DNA of 58,534 bases from Streptomyces sp. sk2.1 (lineage in GTDB: Bacteria; Actinomycetota; Actinomycetes; Streptomycetales; Streptomycetaceae), in the NCBI RefSeq assembly GCF_008120935.1, contig NZ_RDBO01000077.1, positions 523,855 through 582,388 on the forward strand, read 5' to 3'. Below are positions 1 through 33,102 of the stretch, piece after piece (the first letter of the stretch is position 1; each line of letters opens with the position of its first letter). Made by a program: the position numbers and the translations under genes. Under the pieces are notes generated by a model that saw only the letters and a list, made by a program, of their open reading frames with translations, ran no database searches and was not told the origin of the DNA.

Positions 1-24190
<24,190 letters not shown>

Positions 24191-24240
24191 ATTCAGAAGA
24201 CCGAATCCTGACATCCCTGATTTGAGGAGGCACCCGACCC

Positions 24241-25545
24241 ATGTCCGAAACTCCCCCGTTCGAAGGCCGGCCTGCGGCCCCGGCGGCTCCCGGACAGCCC
24301 ATCAACGGCAGCGGTCCGGGCGTGTGGGACCCGGAGTTCTTCCAGAACCCGTACCCCACCTACGCCTGGCTCCGGGAGAACGACCCGGTCCGCGGCATCA
24401 CCTGGCCCGGCCCGCCCGGCCACGCCTGGCTCGTCACCCGCTACGAGGACGTCCACGCGGGGCAGGCCGACTCCCGGCTGCGCCACGACCTGACCGCCTT
24501 CATGGCCGAGCTCGGCATACCCGAGCCGCCCGCCATCGGCGGCGACGTGGCGCGGCTGCTCGGCCGCAACCTGACGCTGCTGGACGCGCCGGACCACCCG
24601 CGACTGCGCGCGGTGCTGTCGCGGTTCTTCACCAAGCGGCGCATCGAGGGCATGCGGCCCCGCATCGAGGTCCTCACCGACGGGCTGCTGGACGACCTCG
24701 CCGAGCGGGCCGGCGACGGCCCCGTCGACCTGGTCCAGGACTTCGCCTGGAAGCTCCCGCTCACCGTCGTGTGCGAGCTGCTGGGCGTCCCGGCCGAGGA
24801 CCACGAGCTGTTCGGCTACGGCACCGACGCCTCCCGCGACCGGGGCGCCACCGGCGAGTACGCGGCCGGGGCCGTCGTGGCCGTCGAGCGGCTGCGCGCC
24901 CTCATCGGCGAGAAGCGCGCCAACCCCGCCGACGACGCGTTCACCTCGTTCGTCCGGGCCCTGGACGCGGGGGAGTTCCTCGACGAGGACGAGGTGATCG
25001 CCCAGGCCATGCTGTTCGTGGTCGCCGGTCACGAGACCACCGTCGACCTGCTCGGCAACGGCATCCACGCCCTGCTGAGCAACCCCGACCAGCTCAAGCA
25101 GCTCACCGCCGACCCGTCGCTGGTGACGAACACGGTCGAGGAGGTGCTGCGCTACTACCCGCCGACCGACATCGTCACGCCGCAGTACACCGCGGAGCCC
25201 ATCGCCTTCGGCGACGTCGAGGTGGACCGCCACCAGATCGTCATCCTGTCCCGGGCCTCCGCCAACCGCGACCCGGAGCGCTACCCCGACCCGGAGCGCT
25301 TCGACATCACCCGCAACACCGCCGGCCACCTGGGCTTCGGGCACGGTCCGCACTACTGCGTCGGCGGCATGACCGCCCGCATCGAGGGCCAGACGGTCTT
25401 CAACCGGATCTTCGACCGCTTCCCCGACCTGCGGCACGCCGGGGACCCCGAGCAGGTCCGCTGGAAGTCCAACCCGGTCGCCCGCGGTCTGGTCTCGCTT
25501 CCCGTGGAGCTGGGCACGCCCCGCCGGCCGGGGAAGACCGCATGA
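24241..25545 (+). CDS. Cytochrome P450 (first of three in the cluster)
   Basis: 434 residues, a usual length for soluble bacterial P450s. The I-helix has the complete acid-alcohol motif (AGHETT), the K-helix ExxR reads EEVLR, and the heme loop reads FGHGPHYCVGG with Cys373 as the thiolate ligand. The N-terminal 25 residues are Pro/Ala/Gly-rich. The ATG is preceded by GAGGAGG about 10 bases upstream. The stop overlaps the start of the Asn-type A-T-C protein (ATGA), so the two are translationally coupled. In known systems such as NovH/NovI and skyllamycin, P450s beta-hydroxylate carrier-bound amino acids. By position this enzyme may act on the residue held by the adjacent A-T-C protein; that is inference. 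No ferredoxin gene lies nearby. Confidence 0.93.
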   Translation: MSETPPFEGRPAAPAAPGQPINGSGPGVWDPEFFQNPYPTYAWLRENDPVRGITWPGPPGHAWLVTRYEDVHAGQADSRLRHDLTAFMAELGIPEPPAIGGDVARLLGRNLTLLDAPDHPRLRAVLSRFFTKRRIEGMRPRIEVLTDGLLDDLAERAGDGPVDLVQDFAWKLPLTVVCELLGVPAEDHELFGYGTDASRDRGATGEYAAGAVVAVERLRALIGEKRANPADDAFTSFVRALDAGEFLDEDEVIAQAMLFVVAGHETTVDLLGNGIHALLSNPDQLKQLTADPSLVTNTVEEVLRYYPPTDIVTPQYTAEPIAFGDVEVDRHQIVILSRASANRDPERYPDPERFDITRNTAGHLGFGHGPHYCVGGMTARIEGQTVFNRIFDRFPDLRHAGDPEQVRWKSNPVARGLVSLPVELGTPRRPGKTA

Positions 25546-28500
25546 CCGGGCCCGCCGCCGGACCGGGGGACCTCACCCCCGACGAGCTCCACCGGCTGCT
25601 CGTCGAATGGAACGACACCGACCACAAGGTGGTCGAGGCCACGCTCACCGAGCTCTTCGAGGCGCAGGCCGTCCGGACCCCGGACGCGCCCGCGGTCGCG
25701 CACGGCTCCACCGAGCTCCGTTACGCGGAGCTCGGTGAGCGGGCCAACCGGCTGGCCCGGCTGCTCGTCGGGCGCGGGGCGGGGCCCGAGCGGTTCGTCG
25801 CCGTCGCCCTGCCGAAGTCCGTCGACCTCGTCGTCGCCCTGCTGGCCGTGGTCAAGGCCGGTGCCGCCTACCTGCCGCTGGACCCCGGCCACCCCGCCGA
25901 GCGGATCGCCGGCATGCTCGCCGACGTGGCCCCCGTGGCGCTCCTCACCGACGCCACGACCCTCGGCGCGCTGCCGGAGACCGCCGCCGCGCGCGTCGTC
26001 CTGGACGACCCCGCGACCGCGGCGGAGCTGGCCGGGCACGCGACGGGAGACCTCACCGACGCCGAGCGGATCGCGCCGCTGCGCCCCGCCAACCCGGTCT
26101 TCGTCATCCACACCTCCGGATCGACCGGCCGCCCCAAGGGCGTCGTCGTCGAGCACCGCTCGCTCAACGTCTACCTGGCCTGGGCCAGGCAGGCGTACGG
26201 CGCGGTCACCGGACGGGCCCTGGTGCACTCGCCCGTCGCCTTCGACCTGACGGCCACCGGGCTGTACGCGCCGCTCACCGCGGGCGGCTGCGCGCACCTG
26301 GTCGAACTGCACGAGGGCACGGCACCGGACGCCGCCGAGCTGCCCGAGGCCACCTTCGTCAAGGCCACCCCGACCCACCTCGCCCTGCTCGCGGCCCTGC
26401 CCGACGCCTACTCGCCCACCGGGCAACTGGTGCTGGGCGGCGAGGCCCTGCTCGGCGAGGCGCTGGACGAGTGGCGCGCCCGCAGGCCCGACGCCACGGT
26501 CGTCAACGAGTACGGGCCGACCGAGACCACCATCGGCTGCATGGAGTACCGCATCGAGCCGGGCGACGCCGTCCCGGCCGGTGTGGTCACCATTGGCCGC
26601 CCCATCTGGAACACCCGGCTCTACGTGCTCGACGAGCGGCTCGCCCCCGTGCCCACCGGCACGGTGGGGGAGCTCTACATCGGCGGCGAGCTGCTGGCCC
26701 GCGGCTACCACGCCCGGCCCGCCCTCACCGCGGGACGGTTCGTGGCGAGCCCGTTCGCCCCCGGCGCGCGCATGTACCGCACCGGGGACCTGGTGCGGCG
26801 CCGGGACGACGGACAGCTGGACTTCATCGCGCGGACCGACGACCAGGTCAAGGTCCGCGGCTTCCGGATCGAGCTCGGCGAGGTCGAGGCCGCGCTCACC
26901 GGCCTGCCCGGCATCGCCGCGGCCGCGGTCTCCGTGCACGAGGAACGCCCGGGCACCAAGCGGTTGGTGGCCCATGTGGTGCCCGCCGAGGGCACGGACG
27001 CGCCGGTGGACGCCGAGGCGCTGCGCACGGCCCTGGCCGCCCGGCTGCCCGAGTACATGGTGCCCACCGCCTTCGTCGGGCTGGCGGCGCTGCCGCTCAC
27101 CCCGAACGGCAAGCTCGACCGCAAGGCGCTGCCCGCGCCCGGCGCCGCCGCCCCGGTGGGCGGCCGTGCGGCGCGAGGGGAGCACGAGCGGCGGCTGTGC
27201 GAACTGTTCGCCGAGGTGCTCGGCGAGCCGGAGATCGGCGCCGACACCAGCTTCTTCGCCGCGGGCGGGGACAGCGTCGGGGCGTTCACCCTGGTCAAGA
27301 AGGCCCGCCTGGCCGGGATCGGCTTCGGCACCAAGGACGTCTTCACCTCGCCCACCCCCGCGGCCCTGGCCGCGCTCGCCGTACCGGTGCCCACCGGTGA
27401 CGGGGAGGGCCGGACCTCGGCCGCCACCGGCCGCGCCGACCTCGCCGGGCTCGCCGACGGGCTGCCGGACGGGACCGAGGCGCTGGCCGTCTCGCCGCTG
27501 CAGGACGCCATGATCCGCCGGGCCGCCGCGGGCACGGGCCCCGGCCCGTACACCGACCAGTTCAGTTTCCCGCTCTCCGGGGCGTTCGACCCCGAGGTGA
27601 TGCGCCGGACGCTGGCCGTGCTGCTGCGCCGCCACCCCGCGCTGCGCGCCGCCTTCCGCACCGGCCCGGACGGCAACCCCGTCCAGCTCGTCGCGGGCGC
27701 GGCCGAACCGGTCCTCCACGAGGTCGACCTCTCCGGCACGGAGGGGGAGGAGCAGCGGCGGGAGCTGGAGCGGCTGCTGCGACAGGACCAGGACACGCCC
27801 TTCGACCTGGCCGAGCCGCCGCTGGTGCGGTGCACCGCGGTCGAACTGGCCCCGGACAGCTGGCGGTTCGTGCTGAGCCTGGCCCCGCTGCTGCTGGACG
27901 GCTGGTCGCTGCCCCTGGTCATGGGCGAGCTGTGGATGACCTACATGATGGGCGGCGACGAGGCGATGCTGCCGCCCGTCCCGCAGGACCCCCCGCAGCG
28001 CGAGTACGCGGGCTGGCTGGCCGGCCGGGACACCGCCGCGACGGAGGACGCCTGGCGCGTCGTCCTGGAGGGGCTGCCCGCCCCGGCGCCGCTGGTCCCC
28101 GCCGCACCGGACACGGGCCGGGTCACCGTCGTGGAGACCACGTCCCTGCTGCCCGAGGACGTCACCACCGCGCTGGTCGCCCGCGCCCGCGCCCACGACC
28201 TGACCCTCAACACCCTCGTGACGGGCGCCTGGGCACTGCTCCTGGGCCGGCTCACCGGCCGCGAGGAACAGGTCTTCGGCGTGACCGTGGCGGGCCGCCC
28301 CGCCGAGCTGCCGGGCATCGACCAGGCGGCCGGGATGTTCATGAACAACCTGCCGGTACGGCTCGGCTGGCACGGCGGCGAGCAGGTCCTCGACGTGCTC
28401 ACCCGGCTCCAGCGCGGCCAGGCCGGTCTGATGGCGCACCAGCACATCAGCCTCGCCAGGCTCATGGACATCGCGGGGACGGACGCGCTGTTCGACACCC

Positions 28501-29111
28501 TCGTGGTGTTCGAGAGCCAGCCGACCACCACGACCCCGCCGCCCCCGCCGATGCCGGCAGGCGCACCGATGCCCGGTGGTCCCGGCGCTCCCGAGGGGAT
28601 GCCGCCGATGCCCGGTGGTCCCGCGGGGCCCGGCATGCCGCCGATGCCCGAGGGCGCGCCCGGTGCGGACCTGCCCGCCGGTCCGCCGGTGCCCATGGGA
28701 CCCGGTGCTCCGGGTGGTCCCGGCGCTCCGGAGGGGATGCCGCCGATGCCCGGTGGTCCCGCGGGGCCCGGCATGCCGCCGATGCCCGAGGGCGCGCCCG
28801 GTGCGGACCTGCCCGCCGGCCCGCCGATGCCCATGGGCCCGCCGATGCCCGGCGCCCCCGGCATGCCGCCGCACCTGGTGCAGATCCTCGGCATGGAGGC
28901 GCACGACGCCGCCCGGGTCCCGCTCCGCTTCGCGGTGGCGCCCGGACCGGAGCTGGGCATCCTCGCCCAGTACTGGAGCGAGGCGTTCGAGCCGGGCCGG
29001 ATGGACCGCGTACAGGCCCAGTTCCTGGAGGTGCTCACCGCCTTCGCCGAGGGTCTCGAACGGTCCGTCGACGACACGATGACCACAGTGACCGGAGGCA
29101 CCGGAAGATGA
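25542..29111 (+). CDS. Stand-alone A-T-C* protein, Asn-type adenylation, inactive condensation-like domain with Pro/Gly/Met repeats
   Basis: 1189 residues. The ATG overlaps the P450 stop; the open frame extends further upstream but that would lie inside the P450. Domains: remnant C-A linker (LLVEWNDTDH, ~20-32); adenylation with HTSGSTGRPKG ~187 and pocket DLTKVGEIG, which matches Asn codes; carrier AAGGDSVGA ~570; then a full-length condensation-like domain (~640-1180). Where active DCL domains have NHHILLDGWS this has SLAPLLLDGWS: both His are replaced (Ala781, Pro782) while Asp786-Gly787-Trp788 remain. That should abolish normal condensation but keep the fold. Residues ~998-1110 replace a short loop after LVVFESQP with a Pro/Gly/Met/Ala-rich insertion built from two 46-residue repeats. 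Possible role: holds Asn in trans for oxidation and hand-over. It could instead be a decayed module, but the frame is intact and coupled on both sides. Confidence 0.93.
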   Translation: MTGPAAGPGDLTPDELHRLLVEWNDTDHKVVEATLTELFEAQAVRTPDAPAVAHGSTELRYAELGERANRLARLLVGRGAGPERFVAVALPKSVDLVVALLAVVKAGAAYLPLDPGHPAERIAGMLADVAPVALLTDATTLGALPETAAARVVLDDPATAAELAGHATGDLTDAERIAPLRPANPVFVIHTSGSTGRPKGVVVEHRSLNVYLAWARQAYGAVTGRALVHSPVAFDLTATGLYAPLTAGGCAHLVELHEGTAPDAAELPEATFVKATPTHLALLAALPDAYSPTGQLVLGGEALLGEALDEWRARRPDATVVNEYGPTETTIGCMEYRIEPGDAVPAGVVTIGRPIWNTRLYVLDERLAPVPTGTVGELYIGGELLARGYHARPALTAGRFVASPFAPGARMYRTGDLVRRRDDGQLDFIARTDDQVKVRGFRIELGEVEAALTGLPGIAAAAVSVHEERPGTKRLVAHVVPAEGTDAPVDAEALRTALAARLPEYMVPTAFVGLAALPLTPNGKLDRKALPAPGAAAPVGGRAARGEHERRLCELFAEVLGEPEIGADTSFFAAGGDSVGAFTLVKKARLAGIGFGTKDVFTSPTPAALAALAVPVPTGDGEGRTSAATGRADLAGLADGLPDGTEALAVSPLQDAMIRRAAAGTGPGPYTDQFSFPLSGAFDPEVMRRTLAVLLRRHPALRAAFRTGPDGNPVQLVAGAAEPVLHEVDLSGTEGEEQRRELERLLRQDQDTPFDLAEPPLVRCTAVELAPDSWRFVLSLAPLLLDGWSLPLVMGELWMTYMMGGDEAMLPPVPQDPPQREYAGWLAGRDTAATEDAWRVVLEGLPAPAPLVPAAPDTGRVTVVETTSLLPEDVTTALVARARAHDLTLNTLVTGAWALLLGRLTGREEQVFGVTVAGRPAELPGIDQAAGMFMNNLPVRLGWHGGEQVLDVLTRLQRGQAGLMAHQHISLARLMDIAGTDALFDTLVVFESQPTTTTPPPPPMPAGAPMPGGPGAPEGMPPMPGGPAGPGMPPMPEGAPGADLPAGPPVPMGPGAPGGPGAPEGMPPMPGGPAGPGMPPMPEGAPGADLPAGPPMPMGPPMPGAPGMPPHLVQILGMEAHDAARVPLRFAVAPGPELGILAQYWSEAFEPGRMDRVQAQFLEVLTAFAEGLERSVDDTMTTVTGGTGR
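28575..28850 (+). repeat. Two 138-bp tandem repeats encoding a Pro/Gly/Met-rich insertion
   Basis: Units begin at 28575 and 28713. About the first 120 bp of each are almost identical, and the tails drift. Each encodes 46 residues beginning GGPGAPEGMPPMPGGP. The unit length is a multiple of three, so copy number can change without breaking the frame. Similar but non-tandem sequence flanks both sides (from ~28535 to ~28870). Confidence 0.93.
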
Positions 29112-32100
29112 TTCCTCCCCTGTGCGTACCCGAACTGTTCCAGCTGCGGGTGGCGGCCGATCCCGAGGCCGCCGCCGTGGTGGGGGAGGACGGCGTCCTC
29201 TCGTACGCGGAGCTGAACACCCGCGCCAACCGGCTGGCCCGGCTGCTGATCTCCCGCGGCGCCGGACCGGAGAGCTTCGTCGCCGTCGCCGTGCCGCGCG
29301 GCACCGACCTGATCGTCGCGCTGCTCGCCGTGGTCAAGGCGGGCGCCGCCTATCTGCCGGTGGACCCGAACTACCCCGCCGACCGGATCGCGTACATGCT
29401 CGACGACGCGCGGCCCGCCCTGGTCGTCACCTCGGCGGCCGTCGCCGGACGGCTGCCGGTACAGGACCCGCTGGTGCTGGACGACCCGGAGACCTCGGCG
29501 GCCCTCGCCGGGCAGACCGCCGACGACCCGACGAACGAGGACCGGCTCGGGCCGCTCCACCTGCCCTGCCCGGCCTACCTCATCTACACCTCGGGCTCCA
29601 CCGGCCGCCCCAAGGGCGTCGTCGTCACCCACATGGGAGTGGCGAGCCTGCTGACCGCCCAGATCGACGCGTTCGACCTCGGGCCGGGCAGCCGGGTGCT
29701 CCAGTTCGCCTCGCCCAGCTTCGACGCGGCCTTCTGGGAGCTGTGCATGGCGCTGCTGTCCGGCGCCGCGCTCGTGGTGGCCCCGGAGGAGCGCCTCGCC
29801 CCCGGCGAACCGCTCGCCGAGCTGCTCACCGAACGGCGGGTCACCCACGCGACCCTGCCGCCCGCGGTGCTCGCCGCGACCTCGCCCGACACCCGGGCCC
29901 TGGCGGGCGGCTGCCTGATCACGGCGGGCGAGGCGTGCTCCGGCTCGCTGGTGGCCCGCTGGGCGCCGGGCCGGCGGATGTTCAACGCCTACGGCCCCAC
30001 CGAGTCCACGGTGTGCGCCACGATGACCCGGCCGTACTACCGCACCGACCTCGGCAACCCGCCGCTGGGCTCCGCGATCGTCAACACCGAACTGCTCGTG
30101 CTGGACGCGGAGTTGCAGCCCGTCCCGGCGGGCGGCACCGGTGAGCTGCACCTCGCGGGCCCCTCGCTGGCCCGCGGCTACCTGGGCCGCCCCGGGCTCA
30201 CCGCCGAACGCTTCGTCGCCCACCCGTCCGGCCGCCCCGGCGAACGGATGTACCGCACCGGGGACCTGGTGCGCCGCGGGCACGACGGCACGCTGGAGTT
30301 CCTCGGCCGCGCCGACCACCAGGTCAAGGTCCGCGGCTTCCGGATCGAGCTCGGCGAGATCGAGGCGGTGCTCACGGCCCACCCGTCCGTCGCCCACGGC
30401 GTGGTCGCGGCGCGCGAGGACCGGCCCGGGGTGCGGCGGCTGGTCGGCTACGTGGTGCCCGCGCAGGGCAGCACGGACTCCGCGGAGCTGCGCAGGCACC
30501 TGTCGGCCGGGCTCCCCGCCCACATGGTGCCGACCGTCTTCGTCGAACTCGACTCCGTACCGCTGACGCCGAACGGCAAGGTGGACCGGGCGGCGCTGCC
30601 CGCCCCGGACCTCGCCGCCGCCGCCGCGGAGGGAATCCTGCCCCGCACCCCCGCCGAGGAGCAGCTGTGCGGCCTCTTCGCCGAGGTGCTCGCACTGCCC
30701 GAGGTCCGCGCCGACAGCAACTTCTTCGCGCTGGGCGGGGACAGCATCTCCGCCTTCACCCTGGTCCAGCAGGCCCGGACCGCGGGACTGGCGCTGACCG
30801 TCCAGGACGTGTTCCGGTACGGCAGCCCCGAACAGCTCGCCGCCCGCACCGAGTCGGCCGACCGCACCGCCCGCGAGGAGTTCGCGCCGCCCGCCGCCGA
30901 CCTGGCGAAGGTCGCCGAGGGCTGGCCCGGCCACACCGCCGTCCTGCCGGTCACCCCCATGCAGCACTCGCTGCTGGCGAGCGCCCGCCGGGAGACCGGC
31001 ACCGGCCGCGTCCTCCAGGACTGCTGGTACTTCTGGCTGGAGTTCGAGGGAGAACTCGACGCGGACACCATGAGGCTGGCCGCCGAGGCCCTGCTGCGCC
31101 GCTACCCGGAGACGACCGCCGCGTTCGCCCACGAAGGGCTGCGCCGCCCGCTCCAGGTGGTGCCCGGCGAGTTCGAACTGCCCTGGTCCGAACACGACTT
31201 GGGCGACCTGCCCGAGGACCAGCAGGACGGTGCGTTCGAGAAGCTCGCGGCGGCGGAGCAGGACCGCCCGTTCGACGTGGCACGGTCCCCGCTGGTGCGC
31301 TTCGCCCTCGTCCGGTTCGGGGAGCGGCGCCACCGGCTGCTCATCGGCTTCAGCCAGCTCCAGATGGACGGCTGGTCCTTCCCGGTCTTCCTGGACGACC
31401 TGTGGGTGCTCTACCAGCACCGGGGCGACGACTCCGCGATGCCCCCGGCGAAGACCGGAGGACCGTACACCGACTGGCTGACCGGACGGGACCGCGCGGC
31501 GGCCGAGGACGCCTGGCGCACCGCGCTGGAGGACCTGTCGGGCCCCACCCTGGTGCGGGAGAGCGACCCCGGCCACCACGAGGGCGCGCCGCACGTCCAG
31601 GACCTGGTCCTGCTGCCCGCCGACGTGACCCGGGCCCTGGGCGAACGCGCCCGGGAGCACGGCCTGACCCTCAACACCCTGGTCCTGGGCGCCTGGGGCA
31701 TCGTGCTGGGCGGCCTGACCGGCCGGCAGGACACCGTCTTCGGCTACACCGTCTCGGGGCGCGCCCCCGAGGTGTCCGGCATCGAGCACGCGATCGGCAG
31801 CTACGCCAACCTGCTGCCGGTCCGGGTCCGCTGGAGCCCCGGGGCGCCGCTCACCGAGGTGCTCACCCGGCTCCAGGCCGAACAGGGCGCGCTCATCGCG
31901 CACCAGCACCTCAGCCTCACCGACATCGAACGGACGGTGGGCCTGCCGGAGCTGTTCGACGCCACCGTCGCCGCGCAGAACTACCCGGTCAACCGCCCGG
32001 CGTCCGAGGCGCTGGGGGCGGCCGCGCTGCCGCCGGAGGGCGCGGCCCGGATCGTCGGCGTGCACACCCACGAAGTCACCCCGCACACCCTGCGGCTGTC

Positions 32101-32272
32101 CTTCCGCGCCGACGAACAGCTCTTCCTCGCCCTGGAGTACCGGGGCGGCCGGGACGTCCTGGCCCGGATAGCCGGACAGGTGCGGGATCTGCTCACGGCA
32201 GCCGCGGCGGACCCCGGCAGGAGCGTGGAGGAACTGCTCGCGAGCGGCTCCTCCGAAGGACGGAACCCATGA
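29108..32272 (+). CDS. Stand-alone A-T-C* protein, Phe-type adenylation, condensation-like domain lacking both catalytic His
   Basis: 1054 residues; ATG overlaps the upstream stop (ATGA). It begins directly with the adenylation domain (no C-A linker remnant): YTSGSTGRPKG ~160 and pocket DAWTIAAVC, one residue from the GrsA Phe code. Carrier motif LGGDSIS ~542, then a condensation-like domain (~610-1050). The HHxxxDG position reads SQLQMDG (Ser749, Gln750; Asp754 kept), so catalysis by the usual mechanism is not expected. The later motif TLNTLV and the A-IGSYANLLPV region are intact, so the fold is probably kept. Domain order and loss of His match the upstream Asn-type protein, although the replacing residues differ, so the two losses look independent or old. 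Likely loads Phe (or a close analogue) for trans use or for P450 tailoring; the partner is not shown by sequence. Confidence 0.93.
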   Translation: MIPPLCVPELFQLRVAADPEAAAVVGEDGVLSYAELNTRANRLARLLISRGAGPESFVAVAVPRGTDLIVALLAVVKAGAAYLPVDPNYPADRIAYMLDDARPALVVTSAAVAGRLPVQDPLVLDDPETSAALAGQTADDPTNEDRLGPLHLPCPAYLIYTSGSTGRPKGVVVTHMGVASLLTAQIDAFDLGPGSRVLQFASPSFDAAFWELCMALLSGAALVVAPEERLAPGEPLAELLTERRVTHATLPPAVLAATSPDTRALAGGCLITAGEACSGSLVARWAPGRRMFNAYGPTESTVCATMTRPYYRTDLGNPPLGSAIVNTELLVLDAELQPVPAGGTGELHLAGPSLARGYLGRPGLTAERFVAHPSGRPGERMYRTGDLVRRGHDGTLEFLGRADHQVKVRGFRIELGEIEAVLTAHPSVAHGVVAAREDRPGVRRLVGYVVPAQGSTDSAELRRHLSAGLPAHMVPTVFVELDSVPLTPNGKVDRAALPAPDLAAAAAEGILPRTPAEEQLCGLFAEVLALPEVRADSNFFALGGDSISAFTLVQQARTAGLALTVQDVFRYGSPEQLAARTESADRTAREEFAPPAADLAKVAEGWPGHTAVLPVTPMQHSLLASARRETGTGRVLQDCWYFWLEFEGELDADTMRLAAEALLRRYPETTAAFAHEGLRRPLQVVPGEFELPWSEHDLGDLPEDQQDGAFEKLAAAEQDRPFDVARSPLVRFALVRFGERRHRLLIGFSQLQMDGWSFPVFLDDLWVLYQHRGDDSAMPPAKTGGPYTDWLTGRDRAAAEDAWRTALEDLSGPTLVRESDPGHHEGAPHVQDLVLLPADVTRALGERAREHGLTLNTLVLGAWGIVLGGLTGRQDTVFGYTVSGRAPEVSGIEHAIGSYANLLPVRVRWSPGAPLTEVLTRLQAEQGALIAHQHLSLTDIERTVGLPELFDATVAAQNYPVNRPASEALGAAALPPEGAARIVGVHTHEVTPHTLRLSFRADEQLFLALEYRGGRDVLARIAGQVRDLLTAAAADPGRSVEELLASGSSEGRNP

Positions 32273-32304
32273 GCCAATCGCGTACCGAAAGGTCGATCCG
32301 ATGA
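32269..32304 (+). CDS. 11-residue mini-ORF chained between NRPS and permease
   Basis: ATG at 32269 overlaps the NRPS stop (ATGA), and its own TGA overlaps the permease ATG (again ATGA). The peptide reads MSQSRTERSIR. An AAGGA lies 8 bases upstream of its ATG, well placed for initiation, and a GAAAGG inside it serves the permease. This chain could couple permease translation to NRPS translation. It has no known homologue that I recognise, and it may be only a by-product of the spacing. Confidence 0.4.
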   Translation: MSQSRTERSIR

Positions 32305-33095
32305 GTAGTGCTGACATGCTGATGGACACCCGGCTGCTGGTCGGCCGGCAGATGCGGCATCTCAAGCGCGGTCCGGAGCGGGTCGTCCCCGTCATCATCA
32401 CCCCGCTGATCCTGGTCCTGCTCAACGGGCTGCTGATCGGCAGCGCGATCGTGGTGCCCGGGGACGGCAGCTACAAGGACTTCATGATGGCCGGGGTCTT
32501 CGCCCAGGTCGCCATGCTGGGCATGTCCAACGCCCAGAACGGCCTCAAGGAGGACCTGCGCAACGGCCTGGTCGACCGCTTCCAGTCGCTGCCGATCGCC
32601 CGGTCCGCCGCCGTCGTCGCCCGGTCCGTGGCCGAGCTGCTGATGATGTTCGTCGGCTGGCTGGTGATCGCCGGGGTCGGCCTGCTGATCGGCTGGCGGA
32701 TGCACGAGGGCTTCCTGCGGGGCATGGCCGGCATCGGCCTGATGCTGCTGTTCGGCTACCTGTTCATCTGGCTCGGCATCCTGGGCACGGTCTCCGGCCG
32801 CAACCCTCAGTCCTCCGGCATCGGTTCGATGATCGTCATGCCGATGCTGTTCCTGTCGCCGGCCTTCTTCCCGATCGACAACCTGCCCGGCTGGCTGCAG
32901 ACGGTCTGCGAGTGGAACCCGTTCAGCTCGGTGGTCGTGGCCTGCCGTGAGCTGTGGGGCAACCCGAACCCGGTCGTGACCGGCGCCTTCCCGGTCGAGC
33001 ACCCGGTCCTCGTGGCGACCCTCCTGCCGATCGCGCTGCTGATCCCGGTCATCCCGCTGGCCGTCCGCCGCTACCACTCCGTGGTCGGGCGGTGA
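32301..33095 (+). CDS. ABC-2 type transporter permease (DrrB-like)
   Basis: 264 residues with six predicted membrane spans in the ABC-2 pattern: a cytoplasmic N-terminus ending RGPERVVPVIITPLILVLL, a mid-protein NGLVDRFQSLPIARS coupling region, and the late segment LFLSPAFFPIDNLPGWLQ followed by NPFSSVV, typical of daunorubicin-resistance permeases. It should form the membrane half of an exporter with the ATPase at 35828-36790, from which it is separated by an MFS gene and a P450. It probably exports the peptide and gives self-protection. Confidence 0.92.
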   Translation: MSSADMLMDTRLLVGRQMRHLKRGPERVVPVIITPLILVLLNGLLIGSAIVVPGDGSYKDFMMAGVFAQVAMLGMSNAQNGLKEDLRNGLVDRFQSLPIARSAAVVARSVAELLMMFVGWLVIAGVGLLIGWRMHEGFLRGMAGIGLMLLFGYLFIWLGILGTVSGRNPQSSGIGSMIVMPMLFLSPAFFPIDNLPGWLQTVCEWNPFSSVVVACRELWGNPNPVVTGAFPVEHPVLVATLLPIALLIPVIPLAVRRYHSVVGR

Positions 33096-33102
33096 ACCTG
33101 AC

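Noticed and set aside
24193..25437. Minus-strand frame opposite the first P450
   Set aside because: Val/Gly/Gln-rich antisense shadow. The P450 motifs are on the plus strand.
24222..25541. Upstream extension of the Asn-type A-T-C gene
   Set aside because: It would run through the P450 gene in another frame. The ATG at 25542 overlaps the P450 stop and leads straight into NRPS sequence.
25542..32272. Reading the two A-T-C genes as ordinary elongation modules
   Set aside because: Both C domains lack the catalytic His pair and the proteins begin at A without an upstream C, so normal in-line elongation is unlikely, though not excluded.
25542..32272. Naming the degenerate C domains as true glycopeptide X domains
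   Set aside because: X domains sit before the terminal TE and have a different motif (HRxxxDD type). Here the motif and position differ, so only an analogy is claimed.
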